Shown here one piece after another: positions 44,250 to 53,300 of a stretch of DNA of 64,000 nt. Each line of letters starts with the position of its first letter. Within the stretch, counting starts at the first letter, position 1. This DNA is from UKL13-3 sp040387195. GTDB taxonomy: Bacteria; Bacteroidota; Bacteroidia; UKL13-3. The stretch is from positions 98,167-162,166 of the forward strand of contig JAZKEF010000019.1 of assembly GCA_040387195.1 (NCBI GenBank), in the 5' to 3' direction. The translations under genes and the position numbers were made by a program. Below the pieces are notes generated by a model that worked only from the letters and a program-made list of their open reading frames with translations, was not told where the DNA came from and made no database searches.

Positions 44250-45419
44250 ATGTTGTTTAAAAGTCATGTTTACAAACCGGCACATTCTATAAGTTTGCTG
44301 CGCAGCGGAAGCGATTATTTCAACAGGATTGAACACTTAATTGACAACGCCCGCTTTTCTATCCATATTCAGGTATACATTTTTGATCTTGACCAAACAG
44401 GAAATATTATTCTGGAGAAACTTCGTGCTGCCGTGCGCAGAGGTGTAAACGTATATCTTGTGGTTGATGGGTATGCCTCACCACATATCACCGCATCCGT
44501 TATTCAATCATTAAAAGCCGAAGGTATTTTTGCCAAACGGTTTGCCCCTTTCCATATTAAGTCATTAAAGATTGGAAGACGGCTTCACCATAAAATTGTA
44601 TTGGTGGATGACGACATCGCAATTATCGGGGGAATTAATATTGCGAATAAATACAGCGGCTACGATAAGCATGCACCCTGGCTCGATGTTGCAATTGAAA
44701 TACAAGGAAAAATTTGTGCCGATGTAAAAATCATTTGTTATACCCTATGGCCAAAACGAATCCGGAAGAAATGGAAAAAAAACTTCATGCCGGCCAATAG
44801 TGAGGGGGATTATTCGCAGGTCTGTATTTCTCAGAATGATTGGTGGCGCAGGAAAATTGAAATCTCCAAAACTTACCGTGATATGATCAGGGAATCGAAA
44901 AAGGAGTTCATCTTAATGGCCAGTTATTTTTTGCCGGGTTTCCGCAAACGATTGTTCCTAAAGAAAGCTGCTGAAAGAGGTGTGAAAATAACCGTCATTC
45001 TGGGTGGCCTCAGCGACATTCCTTTGTTAAAACCGGCTATGCATTACCTCTATTCTGTTTTATGTAAACATGACATAACCATTTACGAATGGGCACCTTC
45101 CGTGCTACATGGAAAAATGGCCATTGCCGATGGACATCTTACTACCGTAGGATCCTATAACCTCAATGCCTTAAGTGACTACGGAAGTCTGGAATTGAAT
45201 GTGAATGTGGAGAGCACAACGTTTGCACAAAGCTCTACCGCCTTTATTGAAAACATCATTGCAGAAGGATGTGTACTCATTCAACCAACCCAATACAGGT
45301 ATAAGGCTTATTCGCTATTGCATGCTTACCGTTTTATCTGCTTTCAACTGCTGCGACTTTTATTATTTGTGTTATTCGTGTTGATGCGCAGAGACCGGAT
45401 GAAGAACAAACACTTCTGA
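44250..45419 (+). CDS. Phospholipase D-family protein, cardiolipin-synthase-like
   Basis: 389 aa. Two HKD motifs define the PLD superfamily: HHKIVLVDD near residue 113 and HGKMAIAD near residue 290, each followed by the expected GG/GS-N segment (IIGGINIAN; TVGSYNLNALSD). A short hydrophobic helix near the C-terminus (LLRLLLFVLFVLM) could anchor it to the membrane. Such proteins join phosphatidylglycerol into cardiolipin; nuclease or transphosphatidylase roles cannot be excluded. It faces the convergent peroxiredoxin gene across 35 bases of short GATTTGTGAT repeats. Confidence 0.87.
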   Translation: MLFKSHVYKPAHSISLLRSGSDYFNRIEHLIDNARFSIHIQVYIFDLDQTGNIILEKLRAAVRRGVNVYLVVDGYASPHITASVIQSLKAEGIFAKRFAPFHIKSLKIGRRLHHKIVLVDDDIAIIGGINIANKYSGYDKHAPWLDVAIEIQGKICADVKIICYTLWPKRIRKKWKKNFMPANSEGDYSQVCISQNDWWRRKIEISKTYRDMIRESKKEFILMASYFLPGFRKRLFLKKAAERGVKITVILGGLSDIPLLKPAMHYLYSVLCKHDITIYEWAPSVLHGKMAIADGHLTTVGSYNLNALSDYGSLELNVNVESTTFAQSSTAFIENIIAEGCVLIQPTQYRYKAYSLLHAYRFICFQLLRLLLFVLFVLMRRDRMKNKHF

Positions 45420-45454
45420 TTTGTGATTTGTGATTGCCGATTTGTGATATATTC

Positions 45455-45907
45455 TCAAATCAACTGCTTGCTATGTTCTTTTGAATCCACCTGTTCAATT
45501 ACTTTTTCAATCTTTCCTTTCTCATCAATTACAAATGTGGTGCGTAAAATACCCATATACTTTCTGCCAAAAAGCGTCTTTTCTCCCCACACTCCATATG
45601 CATTGATAATTGTATGATCCTCGTCAGCCAATAGTGAAAATGGGAGGTTGTACTTCTTAATAAATTTAACATGCGACTTTACTGAATCGGCACTTACTCC
45701 CAATATTTCATACCCCTGCTTTTGGAACAACTTATAATTATCGCGCAAGTTGCATGACTCAACCGTACACGTTGGTGTATTATCCTTGGGATAAAAGTAC
45801 AATACCAATTTTTTTCCCTTATAATCCGACAGAGAAACAGGTTCTCCCTTTTCATTGATGCTTTTAAATGCAGGAGCTTTATCTCCCGGTTTTAATGTGG
45901 TAGCCAT
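45455..45907 (-). CDS. bcp: Thioredoxin-dependent peroxiredoxin, Bcp/PrxQ type
   Basis: 150 aa from the ATG at 45907 (MATTLKPGDKAPAFKSINEK). The frame extends to 45976, but the extra 23 residues are not part of the fold. The peroxidatic Cys is in PKDNTPTCTVESCNLRD; the usual Gly of TPGCT is replaced by Thr here. The resolving Cys follows five residues later, as in PrxQ proteins. It reduces hydroperoxides with thioredoxin. It begins 71 bases after the M23 peptidase stop and may share its transcript. Confidence 0.92.
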   Translation of the reverse strand: MATTLKPGDKAPAFKSINEKGEPVSLSDYKGKKLVLYFYPKDNTPTCTVESCNLRDNYKLFQKQGYEILGVSADSVKSHVKFIKKYNLPFSLLADEDHTIINAYGVWGEKTLFGRKYMGILRTTFVIDEKGKIEKVIEQVDSKEHSKQLI

Positions 45908-45978
45908 ATTTTTCTTTGTTATATCCGATTGTGATGCTGATAGCAGCATCTTCCATATTGTTAACATTCCGCCCATTT

Positions 45979-47727
45979 TTACTTCACAAAAGTTACGTCT
46001 TTCTTTACCACCGTTATATTTCCTTTTCTGTCAATAACAGTTATTACTGCTTCTTGTTTTGTATTGAACAGTGTTTTTTCATCAAACAAATAGGTCAACA
46101 AATCATTTTTGGCATCATAATCGGTAAGCACCCATTTTCCGTTAAGTGTCATTTTATACGATGCAATGCCTGATAAGTTATCTTCCATCCTGATGTTCAT
46201 ACCTAAAGTGTCTTTCACTTCTCCTTCTTTGTTGCTATTGATGATCTTAACTGTCGGTGCAATTGAGTCGGCAACAACCAACACGTTGGCAAAAGTGCTG
46301 GTGCGGGCTGTTACCCATCCGTTTCTATCGGTATCATATCCGCCTCCAATAGCCGAAATATTTCCGGTATGGCTGATGCTTGCAAGCAATAATTTATCCT
46401 TTACCAGCTCTCCATTTGCATCTATTTTAAGTGAGATGGATATCGAACTGTTCAACGGTGTAAAAACATCCTGGATCTGGTGAGTAAGTGAATATGCGAA
46501 CTTTTCGGCAGGCAGTATTTTATAGGCAAAGAATAGGGTATCGTACAACGCTTTGGGAGGTACAGTGATATCAGCGTCCCTTGTCCTGAAATTATTATTT
46601 CGTCCCGGATAAAACGTTGCTACAAAATTGGGATTAAATTTCTGAACAAAAGCTGCCGGTTTGGTTTCACCTTTCAGGTAAAACCTGATGGAAACCGTGC
46701 GACCACCCACATCTGTTGCCATTATTATTGCTTCGTGCACTCCGCTATCACGTGGTAGTTTATATCTTCCTTTATTGCGGAGGTAGTTGTAAATAGCTAT
46801 GCGGTTTCCGTCATCCTTAAAACATTTTTGAACCCTAATCTTCGATTCTTTGTAATGCGGATAGTCAATATGTACATTAATGCTGCGCGAGTCATCAAAA
46901 CTAAAACGATCCATCTTGTGCTGATACATCTTTTTTCCATCCATCGTCCACAGCAGTCCGTAAATACTGTATTCTGACTGTGTATTGGTAAGGTAATCGT
47001 AAGCCTCGGCCCCAACACCAATATAGGTTCCCGCAATACGGATTGTATCCAGACAGGTAATCACAGAATCGGGACCAACCAGTGTATTGTTTGGCATAAT
47101 ATCAATTGAGGAAATCACCACCGGACGATTTGCATCCAATGAATACACAACTACTTTTTTGATTAACGGACCGAACATATCGGCTCCTTTAATACCGAAT
47201 AATTGCGGATTAATAACCTCTTCTCTTTTGGTATCACGTATTTCAAAATGGAGATGCGGGCCCGTACTTCCACCACTATTTCCACTCCTCCCGATAATCT
47301 GTCCTTTGGTTACTTTAAGCTTTCCGGTGCCTGGAAAATGATCAAAATCGAAATGTTCCAATTCATATTGATACCGTTTGATGTACATGGCCAGTTCTCC
47401 TTCTGCCTTTTGCAAATGTCCATACACGCTGGTGTATCCATTGGGATGATTAATATAGATGGCTTTACCATAACCGTTGGATGCATATTTAATCCGTGAT
47501 ACATAACCATCTGCAATGGCATAAACCGGTAAGCCTTCCTTTTCATAAGTGCGGATATCCATTCCGCTGTGAAAATGATTATCGCGTAAGGAGCCAAAAG
47601 GTGCACTCAGGTATAATGGAGTATCCATCGGACTTTGAAAATAGTCTTTGGGATAAATTGACTGACTTTGCAACTGAAGTTGTGCTACGAACAATACAAA
47701 AAACAATAGCGTCTTTAACAAATGCAT
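45979..47727 (-). CDS. M23-family (LytM) metallopeptidase, secreted
   Basis: 582 aa. A signal peptide (LLKTLLFFVLFVAQLQLQ) leads into a LytM endopeptidase domain. The zinc ligands are His and Asp in NHFHSGMDIRTY near residue 51 and HLHFEIRD near 158, within a complete SGNSGGSTGPHLHFEIRD segment, so the site looks active. Residues about 200-582 are beta-rich and unrecognised, much longer than a bare LytM enzyme. It likely cleaves peptidoglycan peptide bridges in the periplasm. The N-terminal enzyme order is unusual; many relatives carry LytM at the C-terminus. Confidence 0.85.
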   Translation of the reverse strand: MHLLKTLLFFVLFVAQLQLQSQSIYPKDYFQSPMDTPLYLSAPFGSLRDNHFHSGMDIRTYEKEGLPVYAIADGYVSRIKYASNGYGKAIYINHPNGYTSVYGHLQKAEGELAMYIKRYQYELEHFDFDHFPGTGKLKVTKGQIIGRSGNSGGSTGPHLHFEIRDTKREEVINPQLFGIKGADMFGPLIKKVVVYSLDANRPVVISSIDIMPNNTLVGPDSVITCLDTIRIAGTYIGVGAEAYDYLTNTQSEYSIYGLLWTMDGKKMYQHKMDRFSFDDSRSINVHIDYPHYKESKIRVQKCFKDDGNRIAIYNYLRNKGRYKLPRDSGVHEAIIMATDVGGRTVSIRFYLKGETKPAAFVQKFNPNFVATFYPGRNNNFRTRDADITVPPKALYDTLFFAYKILPAEKFAYSLTHQIQDVFTPLNSSISISLKIDANGELVKDKLLLASISHTGNISAIGGGYDTDRNGWVTARTSTFANVLVVADSIAPTVKIINSNKEGEVKDTLGMNIRMEDNLSGIASYKMTLNGKWVLTDYDAKNDLLTYLFDEKTLFNTKQEAVITVIDRKGNITVVKKDVTFVK

Positions 47728-47801
47728 AAGGATTTCAGGTTACCGGGGAACGTAAAGGTATTCAATTTTACTAAAACCATGTTTCAAAAAAGAAGCTGCG
47801 C

Positions 47802-49727
47802 TTAGGTCCGACTCAATTCGGAAGTCACTTCAGCAGCTATCCCTCCCTTTTTCAATGATTCCCATTCCACGCTGTTGTCAATATCCAACTTTTTGCGAAG
47901 ACGGGTACGCACATTGTGTACATATTGAACAGATACTCCAACAACATTGGCAATCTCTTTGGGCTTGTAGCCGTCAATTGATAAAATGAAAATCCTTTTC
48001 TCGGTAAGATTTGCGGTTTCGGCAAAATCAGGAAAACGCTCAAATATCGTTTGGTGATTATCTATCAACTTATCAGCCAACTGAGGTTTATCTTCAATTC
48101 CAAGCCTGCTAAGTTCTTCAATTTCCCTTTTTACATCCTGCAATGTTTCCTTATCCTCAGAAGAAATTAATTTTATTTTTTTTCCAAGATCCTGCGCCTT
48201 TATTACAATCAGTTGCGAGAGATTTACAATTCTGCTGTTGAGTTCTTGTTCCTTAAGTAAATAATTCTCTTCAGCCTTGATAAAACTGATTTGATCCAGG
48301 GCATAATCAAGTTTTGTTTTACGGTATGAAAGCGCAAACAACAATGCAATAATAAAGCTGATAAGTATTCCCAATGAAAGTATCCATAAGTATTTTACAT
48401 AGGTCTTTTCCTTTTGGGTTTGTTCAACCTTGAGATTTGCTATACTGATGTCTTCCTTCAGTTTACTGAGTTGGTTTTTCTCAGAAAAGTCTGCATACCT
48501 TAATGAATCACTGATTTCATCAAATGCAACATCGTATACCCTGCTTTTTTCAAGAAGTTGATATGCCAATACTGTATTTCCCCTTTTGTATGCGATGAGT
48601 GATTTTAACTTATTGGAATGGGATGCTGCTTTAGGATTATCCTTCAATTCTACGGCAAAATTCTTCTCCCACTGCAGCAGTGTATCCATAGGAAGGATTG
48701 AAGGATTTCTGTCGATAAGAATGTGGAGGTGAGGAAATAATTCGGAAACTGCGGGAACATAATTTACACCAATCCAGTCGCTGTGTTTTTGAACAAGAGC
48801 TATTGCTTCGGACGGATTTTCTTTAATCATTTGATTCAGCATGGCCCGCAGATAGTGTACCCTCAAAACATCATAAATTTCGTCCGGTTTAAATTCAGAG
48901 TATACTTTACGTGCTTCTTTCCACCTGTCCATATTTTGCAGATGCAGTATCCGATTCAGGAAAAATAACTGGTGTGAATAAGGATCATCTTCTTTTTCCA
49001 TCTCGTCTATATAAATGTTCCACAAAGAATCTGCTTCCTTAAATTTATGTTGGGCTGCTAAAATGCTGGTAATATTATTAATAAGCATTAAAGGGGTATT
49101 GTCTTGTCGCTTGGAGGCCTCGAGGGCAACATTAAAATAATAGGACGCAGCACCATATAAAAGGTGGTCGTAATAATAGGTTCCCAAATTGATCCCGAAC
49201 GTTGATATGTATATATCAATTTTTTGGGTGGTAGCAAACAGGTATCCCTTTGTCATGTAAGTCTTGGCAGAATCCTGATTGCCCAAATGGTAATTCGCAT
49301 TTCCTAACGTGTTATAGATATTACCTAAACTAATCGCATTGGTTCCTTCTACTTCCTTTTCTGCATCCTTTGCCACTATCAGAGCTGAATCTGGTTTATT
49401 TTCCAGCAACAGGATACTTGCCTTGTTTGACTTAATATATGACCTGGCAACCCTGTTGTTATCCTTTTCTGCTCGCTTCTCAAAATATGTTGTTACCCGT
49501 GCATACTTATCTGTATCACCTGAATAATAAGCCTTAATCTGTTCCCTGGCTGTGGCCATCTCGTATTTACCTACCGGCAATTTATCCAAGGCTTTATACA
49601 AAGAATCCGACCCTGCTGTACCGACAAATCCTCCAGAATAATCGCTCATGTTGCTAAGAAAATAAACGGATAGTCCCACGAGTACTATTGCACCAATAAT
49701 GGCCCCTTTGATTCTGTTTTTTTTCAT
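47802..49727 (-). CDS. Membrane-tethered TPR protein with C-terminal LuxR-type HTH
   Basis: 641 aa. One transmembrane helix lies near residues 8-24 (GAIIGAIVLVGLSVYFL). Tetratricopeptide-like helical repeats follow to about 400. A second helix lies near 450-470 (YLWILSLGILISFIIALLFA) and then a charged coiled coil. The C-terminus has RIFILSIDGYKPKEIANVVG, then VSVQYVHNVRTRLRKKLDID, a LuxR/GerE-type helix-turn-helix. The two helices place the TPR outside and the HTH inside, a design common in Bacteroidota. No receiver is present. It is divergent from the giant adhesin operon across 435 bases rich in AATGTTAG elements, so it is a candidate local regulator. Confidence 0.85.
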   Translation of the reverse strand: MKKNRIKGAIIGAIVLVGLSVYFLSNMSDYSGGFVGTAGSDSLYKALDKLPVGKYEMATAREQIKAYYSGDTDKYARVTTYFEKRAEKDNNRVARSYIKSNKASILLLENKPDSALIVAKDAEKEVEGTNAISLGNIYNTLGNANYHLGNQDSAKTYMTKGYLFATTQKIDIYISTFGINLGTYYYDHLLYGAASYYFNVALEASKRQDNTPLMLINNITSILAAQHKFKEADSLWNIYIDEMEKEDDPYSHQLFFLNRILHLQNMDRWKEARKVYSEFKPDEIYDVLRVHYLRAMLNQMIKENPSEAIALVQKHSDWIGVNYVPAVSELFPHLHILIDRNPSILPMDTLLQWEKNFAVELKDNPKAASHSNKLKSLIAYKRGNTVLAYQLLEKSRVYDVAFDEISDSLRYADFSEKNQLSKLKEDISIANLKVEQTQKEKTYVKYLWILSLGILISFIIALLFALSYRKTKLDYALDQISFIKAEENYLLKEQELNSRIVNLSQLIVIKAQDLGKKIKLISSEDKETLQDVKREIEELSRLGIEDKPQLADKLIDNHQTIFERFPDFAETANLTEKRIFILSIDGYKPKEIANVVGVSVQYVHNVRTRLRKKLDIDNSVEWESLKKGGIAAEVTSELSRT

Positions 49728-49750
49728 AATGGTATTTTACTTTTCTGTTG

Positions 49751-50039
49751 AATGTTAGTTAAACAAACTTGGTGAGCTATTATCATTAAACAATATTACA
49801 TCAAAATGTTAGTAATACTTTCTTATTATGTTAGCGGTGTTATAACTATTCCTAATACCCTATTAACAATGTTAACATTTTCTAACAAGTACTCATTTTA
49901 TCATGCTTTGGTAAAATTAATACTCCGTTAACCTCGACCATCAGATTACTTAAGCGCCAAAAAATACTTTATAAGCAGGTGTTTAACTTTGATGAAATTA
50001 AGTCTTTTCGGATAACAGTATAAGTGGCTACCTAACATT
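49751..50039. promoter_or_regulatory. Cluster of AATGTTAG elements in the adhesin/regulator spacer
   Basis: AATGTTAG occurs at 49751-49758 and 49805-49812, its inverse CTAACATT at 50032-50039, TATGTTAG at 49827-49834, and a palindrome AATGTTAACATT at 49868-49879. A rough estimate from base composition gives far fewer than one exact copy by chance in 435 bases. The elements lie between the TPR/LuxR regulator and the adhesin operon. Confidence 0.5.
49805..49835 (+). promoter_or_regulatory. LytTR-like direct-repeat target
   Basis: AATGTTAGT (49805-49813) and TATGTTAGC (49827-49835) are direct 9-base half-sites with a 13-base spacer, 22 bases start to start. LytTR regulators bind such pairs (consensus WMMGTTNRK, spacer about 12-13). 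The third position is T rather than A/C in both. It is about 80 bases upstream of the TPR/LuxR gene start. Confidence 0.4.
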
Positions 50040-50105
50040 TCATAACCCGTCCTTGTAACCTCTCTCAGACCCTTATTATACGCGTACTTTAGCTGTATCA
50101 TTGTT

Positions 50106-50127
50106 CAGGATGATAGACGTCATCCTG
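50106..50127 (+). promoter_or_regulatory. Inverted repeat in the adhesin leader
   Basis: A perfect 8-bp inverted repeat CAGGATGA/TCATCCTG with a 6-base loop, 35 bases before the upstream ATG at 50163. There is no T-run. It could be an operator or a leader hairpin preceding the terminator at 50279. Confidence 0.5.
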
Positions 50128-50278
50128 TGTCAATAATAACCTTGAAAAACTAAAGACCTGAGATGAAAACCAACCCAGTAAGAAAAGCAAACAAACAATT
50201 CCAAAACCATGTTTATCAGCTATTTACTTCTTACCCCCGGTTAGTAAAACACAACAATGGTCTGGACCTCTACTCTCC

Positions 50279-50316
50279 GCTCATTTCCGGCTTAACTGCC
50301 GGAAATGAGCTTTTTT
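50279..50316 (+). terminator. Intrinsic terminator in the leader of the giant adhesin operon
   Basis: A perfect 13-bp stem (50279-50291 with 50298-50310), a 6-base loop TTAACT, then six T (50311-50316). It sits 60 bases before the adhesin start at 50376, and inside an open frame running in phase from an ATG at 50163. There is no complete gene upstream on this strand for it to terminate, so it looks like an attenuator. Confidence 0.78.
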
Positions 50317-50375
50317 CTCAAAAAAGGTCTGATCTCTCATCTTTCAAAATTTGCAATTCGCACAAAACCAATACT

Positions 50376-53300
50376 ATGTATACATTTTTACGTACCCTTT
50401 CGGTATTTCTCTTTTTTGTTCTTTTAACCGGATCATCGGTTATGGCACAAACTCCCGGGATGATTATTAAACCCGCTACCGGTGGTGGCAGTTCCGTTCT
50501 GGATCCTAATGGAGATGGTTATGTTTCCGCCAAAACAGGTGGGGTTCAACTTGGCTTTACTACTCCTCCCAATGATGACATTATCCAGAGTGAGATTCCT
50601 TACAGGGAAATGGTAAAACCGGATCCTGTTGGGGATTTATTGCGCGGACCGACCGGTGCTTTCAGTGAAATTGTGGGTGTTGATGCTGCAGGTAGCAATG
50701 CCATGCTGAATTACAGCGATGGTACCAATATTTTATACCGTTACCGTATTGACGGTTATGCCCCGAACTCCAAATCATATTCGATTCTGATGGATACTGA
50801 TGGAAAATTCGGATTTACGGGAACCAATGCCGACCCTAATGCTGTGGTGGGTAATCCGGGCTTTGAAGCGGAAATCGTTTTGTTAACCAACTTTCGGGTT
50901 GAAGCTTTTAACGTGGATGGGGTTTCGTCAGGTATTTTAGTAGCAAGTTATAGCTGGAATACAAACTGTCAGCAATCAATTGCGGTAACAAATGCCAGTG
51001 GTGATGCTGACTATTTCTTTGATTTTTATCTTCCATTGTCGGCTGTTTCTTCTCTTTTCATCCCATCAACGCCAATCCGTTATGTGGCATTAACTACGAT
51101 GAATCCTCATCCTGCAATGGGTAACAATGCTGTATCGGATGTAGCTGGAGTTACCACTGGAAGTGCAGATGCAAGCTTTGCAACAATTATCAGTGCTCAA
51201 ACACCAACTGTTCCGGGGGAAGCCGTGCTGGATCGTTCCGTTTGTCCTGTTATTAATGCAGTCAGCCCTTCCAATACTACCATCACCGGCACTTCAACGG
51301 AAGCTTCGGGCACAACGATCCGGGTTTATGTTTACCAAAGTGACGGGGTAACCCTTGTCGGAAGCGGAACAACAACAACTTCGGGATCATCATGGACAAT
51401 CAATGTATCATCACTGAGTCCTTCGGTAACATTAGCAAACGGACAAATTGTGAAAGCAACGGCAACGGCAACCGGTGAAGGAGCCTCGTATGACAATTGC
51501 AGTACAAAGACTGTTTCGGGTTGTGCCAACTCCACATCAACAAGTGGTGTAACGCTTACTCAAATAAGTGGAAATAAGGGATACACAGTGGCTAATTCAT
51601 TTCCTTCAGGAACAATCATTACCTGGTATAATTCCGATTATACTTTGGCAATGTATCCTGATAGAAGTGGTTCAGCAGTGAATATTGTAAATCCAGCAAC
51701 TACCTCCGGAGCAAGTCAAACAATCAGTTTTGCAACCCAACAAGGACAGACCTTCCCACAAGGAGTATATTATTTTACCTTTCAGGAACCCGGTAAATGT
51801 GTTTCACCTTATTTGCAGGATTGTCAATATAGTACTGCCGGAACATCAGTTACACCAACCATAACTACTTCTCCAATTACAACTGCAACCACATCCATTA
51901 CCGGAACTTGCGGCTCATCAAGTGGAACCATTGTGAACTTATTGATTAATGGAGTTTTACAAAGAAGTACAACCGTTATAAGTGGAACTTCATGGACATT
52001 TAGCGGGCTAAACTTAACAACCAATAGTTGCGATACCATTCTGGTAACATCCGGAGATGCAGGAAAATGTCCCTCACCTTCCGCATCTGTTCAGGTGTCT
52101 CGTTTGGCAACTAAACCGAGTATCGTGAGTACCGGATGTGCAACCACACTTCCGATTACTTCCATTACCGGATATTCCAATGAAGATGACGGAGCAACGG
52201 TAAGTTTGTATACTCCAAATACTTCGGGTACCTTGTTAGGTACATCAACAGTCAGTTCGGGTATTTGGACGGTAACTGGTTTAAGCTTATCGGCCGGAAC
52301 TATTGTAGTTGCTAAGGTCACGGCTGGTCCATGCATTTCAGCAGGGAGTGCATCCGATCCATTAACCATTACAGCCCAAACGAATTTAACTCCTTATACC
52401 ATTTCGATTACAGCTCCCACAGAGGGACAAAGTTCTGTTAGCGGAACGATTTCCGGTGGAACATATAACACTGTATTAAAAGCGTATATCGATCAAACTT
52501 TATTGGGTCAAACAACGGTAACCGGTGCAGGTACCTGGACAGTGTCGGGTTTGCTCTCAACAGATTTATATACTTCAGGAAAAATAAATATTACACTTAC
52601 AACCGGTACCAATTGTGAAAGTGCGCTAAGCACAGATTCTGCCATTGTACGTTGTTTAAATCCATCATCGCCTACGTATACAGGAGGAAGCATTTCATAT
52701 TGTATCGGAGGATCGGAAAGTGTTACCATTACGGGAACACAAGCGCTTACCGTGTATCAATTTGTGGATAGCAACGGAACAGCAGTGGGACCATCGGCAA
52801 TTGGCAATGGGGGTAGTGTTACACTTTCATCGAATGCATTATTTACGGATGTAAAACCTGTATATGTTAAAGCATATAAATTACTTAATACTACCTGTGC
52901 CGTTACAGCAAGCACTCCTATCTATTTTGAGGCAACCAAACCAACACCAACTGTTACCTTAACAAGCACTGCGCTAACCGTTTTACAATCGGGCTCTGTA
53001 TCGAGTGTTAATTTACCATTCTCTGCAAAATCAAGTTCACCATCGGCCGATTCTGTCTCAATTACCTATGCCATTGCTGCGAGATCTGCCGGATTTACAA
53101 ATGTATCTTCAACGGCATTGGCTTCAGCACCGGGGAATATTGCTTTATCGGTTGCGGCCAATACAGCAATCGGTACATACAGTGGAACTATTACTGTAAC
53201 AAGTACTACTCCACTCGCCTGTTCCCGCAGTTATGATTTTACGATTACTGTTTATTCGGCAGCATCTGTACCGGTAATCAGTACACAACCTTCGAATGCC

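Noticed and set aside
47780..47800. Possible terminator after the TPR/LuxR gene
   Set aside because: Only a 4-bp stem before a short T-run; too weak to call.
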